Origin: Chrysoporthe austroafricana
Lineage: Eukaryota > Ascomycota > Sordariomycetes > Diaporthales > Cryphonectriaceae
DNA length: 64,000 nt
Direction: 5' to 3'
Assembly (NCBI GenBank): GCA_001051155.2
Contig: JYIP02000003.1
Coordinates: 4,836,001-4,900,000, forward strand
This document shows positions 33,939-45,162 of this stretch, one piece after another. Within the stretch, counting starts at the first letter, position 1. The number at the start of each line of letters is the position of its first letter. Position numbers and translations under genes: made by a program. The notes under the pieces are model-generated. The model made no database searches. It was given only the letters and a program-made list of their open reading frames with translations, and was not told where the DNA came from.

Positions 33939-36809
33939 CTTGAGTATGTGGGTGTGAGAAGTCGTGAAGGTCGTTGAGTGAAAGGCTGGCGAAGTCAACT
34001 TCGACCGAGGGTATTATTCAATATTAAAGCGACTGGCGCTGTTTGTACCGTAGGACTGGCCTAAGTATCGTGAAAGTGAGAGTAAAAGAAAGAAACACGG
34101 ATGATCTACTGCACGGCGGAGTATGAAGTGGATAGAGAAAAACTAAAAGAGGGAACGAGCAGGCGAGGGCGTGGATATAAGAAGATGCAACAAACTAAGG
34201 CACATCTTCTCGGAAGTTGAGGGGATCCCATCGTGTATGATCGACGCACCCGTGCAGGCTATGCGGTTCAGCCACTGGCAAGAAGTGTTTGCGCCAAGTC
34301 TGAGAAGGGCGCAGGGTTGAGGCTGGGTTCGGAAGCGAGGAAAAGAGAGTTCGAAACACTGTCGTGTTTTGTTGAACACTGCCTTGAGCACTGCCATCTA
34401 GATGGGCGCGTCGTGCCTTGAGTTTGTGCGCTGGACTCGGAAGCAGTAGTCTGAAGCAACATTTCCAGATCCGGCACTGCATGGTTTGATCAGTCCAGCA
34501 CAAGAGCCGCTTGGCGGGTCTCTTGGCAGCTTGACCCTGAACGAGCTTCGACCAGCTCTGAGACGACCCGGCCGTCGCCACAGCATAGCCAAACGCGTCG
34601 CTCTCAACTCCTCGACTCGGGGCTTTGACTTCCTACGCGCGCTTATGTAACTCAGCCCCTTGGAGCATGTCCTGGGCGGCTACGAGGTAACCTTGAGTCT
34701 ATCAAACTCAAAAACAAGGTTATTTCCTAGCGAGCGTCGTGCGTTAGGGAGGTGTGGGGCCGGAACTGTCCACCTTCTGGGTGGCCTTTCCACAAGTCTG
34801 CCTCGGATGCCAATTCCGCCATCTGAGAACGGAGGACAGTACGTCCGTACATAGGTCTTTGAAGCCCTTGACCACCAGACTCATGCGAGTCTTCGTGAAG
34901 CGTTGCTGATCAGTTGCAGGCTTGCATGTACCGGACCAGGCAGACAGGCTCGGACGGCTTTTTTTCTGCAAAGCCTATCGTCCAAAATGTATCGACGACG
35001 CGAGCAGACACGGGATGAGATGGCGCAGCGGCTATCATGATAGGACGGGCCACATAGACTCCGAGCTTGGTGATCCGCCCGGATGCCATCGCGGCTGCAG
35101 TGCAACGCAGAGCTGGCATGAGGCCTCATCAGGCTCGAGCGCCAACTAGCACAGGCTTGGCGGGCTGGACGAGGGCCGGACGATCTCGAAGCCGCGACAT
35201 AGGATCAAGGTTCGACCAGGGGGGGCACCCTTGTCCGCACGCCGAGGAGCCGCACGGATATGTCAAAAGCTGTGACGACTCCGAGACTTCAGGCTGTTTC
35301 ATCGTGCCGGAGATGTACCACAGTACTCAGCAACACCGACTTCCGGTCCCTCGTCTGCTTATGTTCGCTCCAACTTTGTGGTGACAATTGCCCTGGCATC
35401 ACATTGACCTGGATGTATCGCGACACCACCCGGCACCTGGACCGGTCCTTGGCGTCTGGCCCTCAATGCCCCCTTACATCTTGGCCGTGTATTACTCGTC
35501 GTGGTCACAAAGGCCTGGCGTGTAAACATCTCGTAGGCCAAGCCATCGTGATGTGCAATTGGATCCATTCCCGCGAAGATCAGCGATCATCTTGGCCACC
35601 TTGGCTATCATGTTTCGTGGGATATTGACGTAACTACTTTTCTCCATTTGCACTCCTAATGCGTTGTAGCTACTGTCCCATGGTGGGGAGCAACAGCTTG
35701 GGGCGTTGGTGATAATAGCGTTTCCGGTGCATTCATCTGATGTGAAGACATGGCACGTCAGCTGAGAGTTGGGCTGGGGAGGCTGGCAAGCTTCCGAACG
35801 GGTGCATGCGAATGTGGATCGTCCAAGACAATGCTCTACTTAGAGCCCGGAAGACACGGGCTCTTACTGCTTCGGGATCTGCTGCGTAACGAAACTCGAG
35901 TCTATCTTAAAGGGCGCCTGTTCGTCACGATGGCCAGGTCCGACTGGACATAATGAGCGCCTGCACTGTCTATGGTGCATCATCCCAGTTCATGGATCAG
36001 GATGTCGTCCGGTGTGAGACATGGTGCCAGACATCCATCACCCGACTTCCAGTGAGACCGGACCATCCCGTCTCCACACACCCGAACTTCAAAGCGAGGA
36101 AAACACGGCCTTGGTACACATTGATAGTGGCGTGGGTGGCAATGTCATCAGACGAGCTGTCATGTTTGGAAAGTTCATGCTTCCCTTCCACAGGCTGGTA
36201 GACTTCGGCACAAGCGGCCGGTGCACGTGTGGACGTGCGAGGCTGGAGAACGCAACCGCCTTGCTTTCAGATGCAACCACGCCTTACCGAGGATGAGGCT
36301 AGTGTGGCAAAGTCCCATATTCACGCGGAATTGTACGAGGTTATCTTGAAGTCCGCGACTGTGGACAGTCACATCACACCCGCATCATGTCGCCCACGTT
36401 CTGTGGGTAAGCACACAGATTTGCCATCTGCGAAATACGAGATCATCGTCAACATTATGCAAAATTTGAAGAACGGATTCTGAGTCTTGACGGAACGCTG
36501 GAGAGATGCCAGACTTACCAACTTGCCACGCTGCGCGTGCGAGGCCAGATGTCCCCGACGGGAATCTTTCAAAGTCTTCAGGTCTGTCTGTACGCAGTAC
36601 CGGTCCCGCGCCGTATTGATAGTCACCTCCTGCCTCTCGACCGGCGCCGCTGAACTCCCAAAATTCTCATCGAAAACGGAGAACAGGTTGGCGCTTGTAC
36701 TAATCAGATCACAGGTCAAGGGAACCTCGATGCCAGTGCATGAGCTCCAGAAAGCCCGACTATATAGCCCAATGTGTCACGTTGTGTTTGTCTTGGCGTC
36801 GATCGATTC
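33939..36809. other. Long spacer without recognisable gene
   Basis: About 2.9 kb, one of the largest gaps here. Base composition is near average and many short frames occur on both strands, but none has a domain, signal peptide or coherent splice chain. It may hold lineage-specific or decayed sequence. Confidence 0.45.
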
Positions 36810-37361
36810 TCAAAGATCTAGCAAGAGCTGCGGGGCGATCTTCTCAAGATCCTCGACCTGTAGAAATGTAGCGGTATAGTCAGCGTTCTGTGTCCATCAC
36901 AAATCTTCGTACGCATCATATCAGCGGCACCAGACCTCGAAGAAGCCGCCGTCCCTCTCGGCCGCGGCACGAGCAATTGCTTCCTTGACGAATACGTCCA
37001 TATATTTGGCGACAGCACTGTTCGCATCTTTCGTGATTCTGGTACCGTCCTTCTCAAAGAACTCGTGGAGGATGCGGGTCAAGAGCTCGGGCGGGATCGT
37101 CGTCTCGGGCTCCTCGTCGTCACTTCGTTCCTCTGGCGTACCTCTATCCCCGTCTTCGACTTCCATGGGCTCGCCTACATCGTCCGCCCGATGCGGCTCA
37201 GGCGATTCGCTTGCCTGGACCCGCTGCTTGCCCTTTGCCTTCGATCTTGAGGCTGCAATAGGTTTGCCGACGGCAGCGCTGCGAGACGACGTCGACGCCT
37301 TGTTTTTGGAACTAGGAGGGCGGCCACGCGCGGCAGCAGAGGCCGATTGCTTAGGGGGCAT
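36810..37361 (-). CDS. mhf2: CENP-X / MHF2 histone-fold protein with N-terminal extension
   Basis: Predicted 157 aa from minus-strand exons 37361-36936 and 36857-36810. The C-terminal 70 residues match CENP-X: P-P-E-L-L-T-R-I-L-H-E-F-F, K-D-G-T-R-I-T, A-V-A-K-Y-M-D-V-F-V-K-E-A, then across the intron F-F-E then V-E-D-L-E-K-I-A-P-Q-L-L-L-D. CENP-X pairs with CENP-S in the MHF complex that aids FANCM/Mph1-type fork repair and in the CENP-T-W-S-X kinetochore module. CENP-X is usually about 80-110 aa; here about 85 extra N-terminal residues are basic then acidic and contain an AT-hook-like R-G-R-P (12-15). The donor is GT-CTGG, weak, but only this join restores the conserved end. Confidence 0.9.
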
Positions 37362-38197
37362 TTTGGCTCGAAGAGAAATTGTTCAGTTTTCTTGGACAAA
37401 CTACTACCGAGTGTTGAAGTTGAGTTCTAATCTTGAAACATGACTGACCCTTACTTGCAATTGGAAGGCGCGTTTCGGGAGCAAGACGCGTCGACACTAG
37501 AGAGATTGATGTCTGCAGACCTCGGGTCGCAGAATATATATGAACCCCAACCCTGAGATTTTTGGTAAAGCAAAGGCGGCTTTTCTGTAATTCGCCTTGG
37601 AAGTGCAAAGTTAAAGTTCTAGGTAGAGAATTACATATTCATTAATCGGCTTCATCTTGTCCAATATAGTAAGCTAGCAAACGCGGGCTGAATGTTTCTT
37701 GTAGGAAACTCTGTCCTAAATCCCCATTCCCTACATCAAGCTGCCAACTATCTGTGCAGACTACCCTTTCGTTGTGGAAATTATCATCCCATCTGTACCT
37801 TTGAAAATGAGACAGCTATTGTAGCCATTTTTCTCTCTTTCCTATTTATTTTTTTATTTCCTCTTTCTATAAAGAGAAATTCCAGTTTGAACAGCAGCAG
37901 GCGGCGCGATCGGTGGTCCAATAGGTTTCACGGACAGGATAACCTCATTACTCCTTCGCCTTGCCAGTCAGGAGTGATCTGGGCGCAAGCCGCTGATGAA
38001 AGAGGGCCTGTCTTTCGACACAGAAACGCAGATTGACTGCAAGAACCGGTGGCAAGTCCTCAAGCTGGTCTTACGCTGGGAGGTCAGAAGAAGAACATGG
38101 ACCAAGAGACTGGACGATATCACAACGTGACTTAATCATTGTGAAAATTCGACAATAGCGTGAACGTCGGTATCACAAAGCCTCAACTGATCAGCAT
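37362..38197. other. Spacer, no gene seen
   Basis: About 0.84 kb. It includes a T-rich stretch near 37830-37870. No supported coding sequence. Confidence 0.5.
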
Positions 38198-39834
38198 TCA
38201 TGAATCTGATTCTGACTTAGTCTTGCTCGGAAACGGAGTTGTCTCTTGCGAGGCCGGAGAAATGGATGAGTCGCTTCTGTTTGGACCACTCCCTCCTGTC
38301 CCCCCATCCAGTTGACAAGTATCAACCGCTGTTCTCGACGCACTGTTCTCAACCGGTCCGTCGCACAACATCGCCAGTTCGGCCTCAAAATCAAGGACTC
38401 GTTGCGGCAGCTCTTCAGTCTCATCGGTATGACATCTCGTGAGGCCATTGCCGTGAGCCTCGCCGTACGGATTGGTTTGTACTGTGGCCACCGTTTTTTT
38501 GGACAGTCTGGACAGCCACCACGATCTCGCCGTATCGGTCGAAGCGTCACCGTGTGGGAATTTTGGACTCCTTGTAGGGGGACCTGTCCTAGGGACGTTG
38601 GGACCGCCAAGTTCTCCGCTGCTACGGTTTTGTAGACTCCTAATAAAGACGTTGGCAGATGGAAGACAGGCGCAGACGAGGCCGATGGCGAGTTCTAGGA
38701 GACTGCATCAAGGATCACATTAGGAACTGCTCCTTGACCAGGGTGCGTGGAGAACTCACGTAAAGAGGGTTAAATTGGTGAAGTCCATAGTGGGGTCAGT
38801 CGAGTTGAGAAATTGGATGACCTTGGCCATCCTGTACATAGTTATCGCCGTTGCAACTCCTCCTGCACTGAGGAGCAGGATGATCTTGATTTTCTGCCGC
38901 AAGGAGAGCGTCCGCATCGACATGGCAAGCGGGATCGGAAGGACGAGAATCAGGAAATCTGTCAGCACCGCGATTGTGATGTCGGCAACGAAGAGGTGCG
39001 TCTCGTTGAGGCAGTAAGGGTTGTCCCCAGTAACTCCGATCTTGGAGGTCATCTCCCAGTATGCCGAGATTGGGACGCAGACTGCCACCTTGGGGATTTC
39101 CACAGGCAGGTATGCGATGGCAAGGAAGACGATGAAATAGCGCAAGCCCTTGGCAATTCGTTCCCTGACGGCGAAGACCCGTGCTATGAGAAGGAGAATG
39201 GTGACCTTGGTGGCGTAGGCGGCTGGGATATAGACCACAGCGCAGATGTATGACCACTGACCAAGGCGATCTCTTTAGTGGAGCTCCACAACTAGGATAT
39301 CGGCGCGATTAGCTTACTCTCAGGAATTCCTTGAACATATCTTGAGATAAGTCCCAAATGTGGTAGCCCTCGCCATAATGTATCACTACTCTCAGGTGTT
39401 AGCAGGTCACGGTCATGGCTCTAAGGAAGAAGAGAAATATTTAGACCTACAACGAAGAACACTAACGGCGAAGAAGACAAAGAGGGCCTGATTGTATGGG
39501 TAAGAATCATAGCGACTGTATCATGCCATGGCAGTCTACATACCCATGCGACTAAGAAGAAGTCTGAGCAGTAGAAATCAGCAGCAGCGTCTGACGTTTT
39601 CAAAGATGAAATACACAGAGGGCGCTCACAGTCTTCAAGCAGCATATAATCGCTCTTGATGCCAAATTTGACGTAGAAGCGGATAGCAGCAAATATCACC
39701 ACCAGAGCAAGACAAGTGTATGTATTGACAAGATTGGCCGTGCGCAACACGTTTTGAGGGGGGTCGAAATTTGGGATGATTCCGGGCGGCGGTGGTGCTG
39801 CTGGCACGAACCCAGGCGAAGACGAGCTCATCAT
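38198..39834 (-). CDS. Fungal rhodopsin-domain integral membrane protein (PTH11-like group)
   Basis: Predicted 444 aa from six minus-strand exons: 39834-39630, 39563-39544 (20 nt), 39487-39451 (37 nt), 39388-39318, 39256-38760 and 38702-38198. Introns are 56-66 nt. Family motifs appear only when these are joined: an N-terminal TM (Y-T-C-L-A-L-V-V-I-F-A-A-I-R-F), L-L-E-D-Y-F-F-L-V-A-W, H-Y-G-E-G-Y-H-I-W-D, then further TMs (V-V-Y-I-P-A-A-Y-A-T-K-V-T; I-V-F-L-A-I-A-Y-L-P; A-V-L-T-D-F-L-I-L-V-L-P; I-I-L-L-L-S-A-G-G-V). The tail of about 140 residues is Ser/Thr-rich and cytoplasmic. Related proteins are putative surface sensors; ligand and coupling are unknown. Confidence 0.87.
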
Positions 39835-41185
39835 TCGCTTGTTGGGCTGAACTGGCGCAAGAAGACTGACGACCGACCTACACGCCGTCTCCTACTGATT
39901 GTGTGTGAAGCAGCGACTTCACATCTTGCCAAGCCAAACGACCGAAAATTTATTAAGGAGTTATCAGGCTTGTTGTAATGGCTAGGGGTTCGAATTATGA
40001 TAAGGTTGCGAGGTGGGCTTCCCTGTTCAGGATGCAGGAGGAGCTCTCCGGTACTTGGATCACTGACACCTGGACGAGATATTCGCCTGGAGGTCAGCAT
40101 TGCGGGGCCTCGGAAGACGGCTTGGTAAGTATTTAAAGCGGTCGGGCACAAGTCAAATCGCCGAAGTATCGAGGCGCCCGGATAGAGTTTGGCCGCTCGC
40201 ACCAGCTAAGCCTTAGGACGATTTGAACCAATCCGACAGCCCGAAATGGCTGTTAAAAGGTACTTTCAGGTGTTAGTTAGTAATAGTGAATAAGGTTTCA
40301 ACTCGCTAGGCTAGTGTGCTTGCGTGTCGGGTTCTAACATGAGGATCCACGAGTCAGACGGTGCGGCTGCTCACCACCACCTGCCTCCTATGCCGCGTGC
40401 CCGCCGCTTTGACGCCTTTAAATTCGCTGGCATGTACAAAGGACGTCCGTCTGATTTTCGGCATGTTCGAATGGATCGGTAGCGGCGGTGGTGGTGCGCC
40501 TTGGGACTTGTTAAAGTAACTGATATGAGCAGTTCAAATCGTATAAGAAGCGGCAGACTATTAAATGTTAAGGCTGACGCAATTAAACCGTAATTTCACG
40601 ATATGGGCTCGCATAAATAGGTTCAGCTGTAATTTTGACACGAAGAGGTGGCTCGGTGTAAGGCGACCAGCTGCCTCAATACAAGGGTCCAAACACCAGG
40701 TCTCATCCCTTACCGCATTTCCTGGACACCAATTGCGCGATGTGGGACCGCATCGAAGATAGACGGCAGAGAATATCGGATATTGTGCTGGCAGGCCCAG
40801 CCAGTGCCCCTTTCCCGGACAAAAGAGGAAAGTTCAGCCAGAAGATCAGGCCTGGAGTACAGGTAGCGGAATACGCTTAGCAATCGCAGTCACTTCTACA
40901 GCACGAGTGGCCTAACCTCTTTTGCTCTGCGGGCGGTGACTCGACGCCAAGCCAACCAATCTCAGTGCAAAAGATCTGTGGGAGAGCCGTCCTGCTGCAC
41001 CATCGAGCGGTGAAAATATGGGTTTGTACCGCAGCTTGATAGTTTTGCATCTCGCTATGGAACTCGCAAGAGTTGCACCAGGAGGAAAGCGTGGACAATG
41101 ACCCAGCCTTTCAGGATACGTGATTCCGACGGGACGGCGCCAGAAAGGGACAGATGACACCTGATTCCTGCCGCTGCAGATCAAA
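39835..41185. other. Spacer, no gene seen
   Basis: About 1.35 kb. A GGTTCGAAT-like stretch near 39986 was checked as a possible tRNA arm and not supported. No coding sequence is supported. Confidence 0.5.
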
Positions 41186-42073
41186 CTAACCCCATCTCCT
41201 CCACTTTGTCGGCGCCTCGCCAGACTCGGGTTCCGCAGGTCCAGGGAGGATCTCCCGAAGCAATGAGTTGATGTCGTTGCCGGCCTTGACGACCTCGCCC
41301 AACTCTCTTGGGTAGCCTAGGCTACACTCCTCGAACCTGACGCCAGCCTTCCAGTCCGTCCTCCTCACATGAAGGTGGCCAGACACCACGACCTTGGCAT
41401 TATATCGCGTGTGCCAATCCTCAGTCTTCTTAGTACCGCACCACAAGCTGAACCTTGGCACCCGCGGGATCGTGACGAGGTCTTCCCTCAGCGGCCAGTG
41501 ATTGACGATGACGAGGGGCACACCTCGAGATGCTGCGGCCTCAAGCCTCTTCCGTGACTTTTCGACGAGCACGTCACACCAGGCCTCGCGAGAAGGGTGC
41601 GGGTCAGGGTACAGAAGGAACTCGTCTGTGGCGACGGTGTCCGCCTCTTCGGCCCACTTCAGCGCGTCCGCCTTGGTCCTCAGATGCTCCGGTCGAAAGG
41701 TGTAGTCGTACAAAGTAAAAATGAGTGCGATCAGCGCAGGTCCTCCCTCCCCATCCCAGAGAAAGAAGTCGTCCTCCGGGGTGTAGACGCCATATTTACG
41801 TGCAATGGCGACGCACTGATCGTATTTCTCCTCACCCTTCAGCTGAGGATCAGAAGGGACAGAGATGCTATACAGCTCGTGATTTCCAGGGCACCAGAAG
41901 ACTTTCTTGAAGCACCTGGTAGCGGTAGAGAAGGCCAGCTCGAGGTGTTCGGGCTTCTCACCAACGTCGCCACACAGGATCAGGCCGTCATCCAGATGGA
42001 GGTCGAGCTCAGACCAGAGGTTGCGGTTGGGTGGGAAACTGAGGTGCAGGTCACCTATAGCATAGAGGCGCAT
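41186..42073 (-). CDS. Calcineurin-like metallophosphoesterase
   Basis: Predicted 295-aa single-exon protein. All metal-binding blocks are present in order: G-D-L-H-L (7-11), I-L-C-G-D-V-G-E, C-P-G-N-H-E-L, I-V-N-H-W-P and V-S-G-H-L-H-V. These coordinate a two-metal centre for phosphoester hydrolysis. The substrate cannot be predicted; related fungal and bacterial proteins are generic phosphohydrolases. The start at 42073 puts the first motif at residue 7, as in relatives; the frame extends 12 codons upstream only from a TTG. No signal peptide or membrane segment, so probably cytosolic. Confidence 0.88.
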   Translation of the reverse strand: MRLYAIGDLHLSFPPNRNLWSELDLHLDDGLILCGDVGEKPEHLELAFSTATRCFKKVFWCPGNHELYSISVPSDPQLKGEEKYDQCVAIARKYGVYTPEDDFFLWDGEGGPALIALIFTLYDYTFRPEHLRTKADALKWAEEADTVATDEFLLYPDPHPSREAWCDVLVEKSRKRLEAAASRGVPLVIVNHWPLREDLVTIPRVPRFSLWCGTKKTEDWHTRYNAKVVVSGHLHVRRTDWKAGVRFEECSLGYPRELGEVVKAGNDINSLLREILPGPAEPESGEAPTKWRRWG

Positions 42074-42156
42074 CTTGGGCGCGAGTGACAACTGATATGT
42101 TAGGATCAAGATGCATGTTGTGATAAACGTACGCCGGGCAGCCGATGGGCTCTAAG

Positions 42157-42204
42157 GTGAGCCGCGAGGTAAGCTGCGAGGTAAGCCGGGAGGTTAAGAC
42201 GGAG
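42157..42204. repeat. 12-bp tandem repeat, four degenerate units
   Basis: Units of 12 bp: GTGAGCCGCGAG (42157-42168), GTAAGCTGCGAG (42169-42180), GTAAGCCGGGAG (42181-42192) and GTTAAGACGGAG (42193-42204). They lie about 85-130 bp upstream of the metallophosphoesterase start, probably in its promoter or leader. Confidence 0.85.
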
Positions 42205-42969
42205 GTCGGCGCTCGGATGGCCGGGCCAATTAGTAAGCTATCTCCTGCACCGACCCCTGACATATTATGTAATATTGGGCAATGTGTGAGTATAGCCGCA
42301 ACACTAAGTCTTCATGAGTATTTTAGCAAGAAAAGCTAGTATGAACTTCGGAAAACCTGAATGCTGTGATGCCCATCTATAGAATTTATCGGTTGCTTCC
42401 ATGCCTACTGTCAGTGCGCTGGTCCCTCAACTGGCCACCGTTAAGCTTCAGCGTAGTATCTACCCCGGTATCCGCATATCAATAGACTTTGCTCCAATGC
42501 TGAGCCCCCATAAGCGCATTCCCAGACGACAACATCAATACCAGGTTTCCAGAGGCCTCAGAACTTCGTCACGGCGTCTGGGCAGCATCGAAGTCATAGA
42601 GAGCCTGATATGTCTGTTAATAGTCCTTGGAATACTGAGTGATTACGCGCCGACATTTCCGTCCAGCCTTTCCCTGCCCGTCTAGGCTAATGGGTATGTG
42701 ACGACCGTCGTATTCATCTCACGTCGGCGTACATCTCCCGCCGGTGCACATCTCGCGTTGCTAGTTGCGCACATCTATGGACTGAGAATACCAAAACTGG
42801 AAAGGGACTTACACAAAGACATTGACGAATTGAGCCAATCGTCAACGGGCAGCATCACGCGGCCCCCAACCCCCAGCCCCCTCCCCCCGCGTACAGCACT
42901 GGTGAGCCTCCCGAGGGCGACCAGCCGACTTGATTATAGGATTCCCAACCTGCAAATTATTTCCGGAAT
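42205..42969. other. Divergent promoter spacer
   Basis: About 0.77 kb between the repeat and the plus-strand exonuclease gene, serving as upstream region of both genes. No coding region is supported. Confidence 0.5.
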
Positions 42970-45162
42970 ATGGAGTCGTCTAAATCTGCTAAGGCTTTGT
43001 GGCCTTTGGAATTCCGGATGGTATCGCCTCCACGCCCACCTGGACCCTTTGCTAGAACCCAGTTCTGGAGCCATGAGCTGTATCGCGGCCCCAACGACCA
43101 ACCAGTGAGAATTCTGTATAGCCGCACCAAGCTGGAATCGGAGGAGATCGCGCAACAATTTCTTGGGGAGAAAGTTGTTGGGTTCGACATGGAGTGGCCT
43201 TGGCAGTCTGACGCTGAAGACAGCACACTTCCACTGCAACACAGGATAGGTCTGATCCAGATCGCCTGCGAAGGAAAGATCGCACTTTTTCATATCGGTC
43301 TCCATCCTGGCAAAACATCGAAAGACATACTAGCCCCGTCTCTGCGGAAGATCATCGAGTCTCCAGAGATCGCCAAGACAGGAGTTGCCGTCCTGAAAAC
43401 AGACTTTTCGAGACTCCGCAAGTGGTTTGGTCTCACGCCTCGTGGTGCGTTTGAGCTGAGTCATCTCCACAATCTCGTGGTATATGGGCCGACGGATCCT
43501 AGCTCAGTCACAACGAAGATGAGAGGCTTGAGCAAGCAGGTTGAGGTACACATGGGCTTGCCACTGCACAAGGGCAGGGTGCGGACGAGCAACTGGAGTC
43601 GGCAATTGAACCAGCAACAGATTAGGTACGCCGCGGCAGACGCATATGCCAGCTTCATGCTCTTCCACTGCATGAATTCAAAGAGGGCATCCATGGATCC
43701 AGCACCCCCACTGCCGCTTCATGCAGACCTATATGAGCAATTCGGACACGGCCAGGGCAATACAACACCAGTTCGGCTTGGACCATACGGCGAGGCTACA
43801 TCCATCTCTGCCTTCGACTTCTTTAAACCACCAATAATGACTGAACAGCAGCCTCAACACGAAGTTAGATTATCCGCGCCACTTGTCGAGAGTGGAGGGG
43901 AGGGCACGGATCATGATGACTCACCAGCCGCTCCTGAAGACACTATGCAGCTCGTCAAAGTCGGCCAACGTGGAAAACACATCCTCCTTGAGAAGCGCAA
44001 AGTGGAAGCTAGCATTCAGACCCCAAGAGGTGCCCATTGGCAGCACGCTGGGCACACGTATGGCAGCGAAACTATCCCGAGAGCAAACGATAACGTGGAA
44101 CCATCTCACGCAAGACCGCTCGATGAAGCGACTGCAAAAGCGCTATTTGAACGCCTTAGGCTGCACCGCAAGGGTCTCGCATCGGAGCGCAAGTGTGCGG
44201 CTTTCATCATAGCGTCGAACTCGTTGCTGGAAGCAATCAGTCGAGCATGTCCACGGAACGAGAAGGAACTCTTGAAGATCAAGGGGGTCGGCAGAGGCAA
44301 GGCCACAGATTTTGGCCCAGCTTGGCTGGCAATCATCCGCGAGTTCCTCGAATCGAGGGCAGTCAGTTCATTTGGGCACGCAGTGCCCGCGCCAAGGACG
44401 CCAGATTCTCAACGTCAAAGACCGCTACCTAACAACACGACGCAAAACGCCTCAGGCGGCAAAATACTCGCCCAAACTGAGCTGCGTACCGGTGCCTCAT
44501 TCACCACAGAGAACACGACTCTAGCAGATGAGACTGGACAGCTGGACCCCGAAGCTAGTGAAAACTCCGACAAAAAATCGGCCTTTGGAAGCCCAATGCG
44601 ATCGCCCTCTCTGTCGACTCTTAAGCGCAAGAGAGCGATGGCGGACCTTCCGGCAAGAGGCTCCATGACATGTCCGCCATTAGCAGCACATTTAACTACC
44701 AAAGGCGGACACCCGGCTCCGAGACCTAGCGAAGAGTCAAGTCTAGGAACAGCAGATCAAGCACCTCAAGCAGCTCAGCCACCGATATCCTTCAACACAA
44801 AGGCCGTCTCATCACCAAATCGCCAAATGCCAGCCATGCAGGATGATTCGAGTTCGAGAATCTTGGATGATAGCGCTAAGCTGTTGGCGACGCCCCCCAG
44901 ACCGAGGCCCCAGTTGACGCTATCTGTTGAGACACAGATTTTCCGCAACAAGATCAAGGCCTTTAATAAGCTCGTAACACCATCGGTAATCTTGTCCGAG
45001 GCGACCATTGACCAGATAGTGGAGAACCCACCGAGGACTGTGGAGGAGCTAGTGCGGATACCAGGCGTCATGTCCTTCGCCAACATCTGTGCCAGAACGG
45101 ATCGCAGCTTCCTGGCATTTATCATCAAATCAACACCGGAGCAAGCTTCTCGAGTAGCCTAA
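42970..45162 (+). CDS. DEDDy 3'-5' exonuclease with HRDC domain
   Basis: Predicted 730-aa single-exon protein. Residues about 45-240 form a WRN/Rrp6-type exonuclease: Exo I V-G-F-D-M-E-W (Asp73, Glu75), Exo II around Asp145 (V-L-K-T-D-F-S-R-L), Exo III Y-A-A-A-D-A-Y (Tyr220, Asp224), so the four acidic residues and Tyr are in place. An HRDC domain follows at about 384-460 (A-L-F-E-R-L-R-L-H-R; L-L-K-I-K-G-V-G-R-G-K), and a second HRDC-like helical segment is near the C-terminus (V-E-E-L-V-R-I-P-G-V). No helicase motifs are present. HRDC plus DEDDy occurs in Rrp6, but the N-terminal PMC2NT region is absent, so a stand-alone Werner-type exonuclease for DNA or RNA is the better guess. The central linker is disordered. 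Confidence 0.87.
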   Translation: MESSKSAKALWPLEFRMVSPPRPPGPFARTQFWSHELYRGPNDQPVRILYSRTKLESEEIAQQFLGEKVVGFDMEWPWQSDAEDSTLPLQHRIGLIQIACEGKIALFHIGLHPGKTSKDILAPSLRKIIESPEIAKTGVAVLKTDFSRLRKWFGLTPRGAFELSHLHNLVVYGPTDPSSVTTKMRGLSKQVEVHMGLPLHKGRVRTSNWSRQLNQQQIRYAAADAYASFMLFHCMNSKRASMDPAPPLPLHADLYEQFGHGQGNTTPVRLGPYGEATSISAFDFFKPPIMTEQQPQHEVRLSAPLVESGGEGTDHDDSPAAPEDTMQLVKVGQRGKHILLEKRKVEASIQTPRGAHWQHAGHTYGSETIPRANDNVEPSHARPLDEATAKALFERLRLHRKGLASERKCAAFIIASNSLLEAISRACPRNEKELLKIKGVGRGKATDFGPAWLAIIREFLESRAVSSFGHAVPAPRTPDSQRQRPLPNNTTQNASGGKILAQTELRTGASFTTENTTLADETGQLDPEASENSDKKSAFGSPMRSPSLSTLKRKRAMADLPARGSMTCPPLAAHLTTKGGHPAPRPSEESSLGTADQAPQAAQPPISFNTKAVSSPNRQMPAMQDDSSSRILDDSAKLLATPPRPRPQLTLSVETQIFRNKIKAFNKLVTPSVILSEATIDQIVENPPRTVEELVRIPGVMSFANICARTDRSFLAFIIKSTPEQASRVA

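Noticed and set aside
39975..40060. Possible tRNA gene around a GGGGTTCGAATTA stretch
   Set aside because: No pairing acceptor, D or anticodon arms could be built around it.
42074..42109. Twelve extra N-terminal codons for the metallophosphoesterase
   Set aside because: Begins at TTG; the ATG at 42073 puts the first metal motif where relatives have it.
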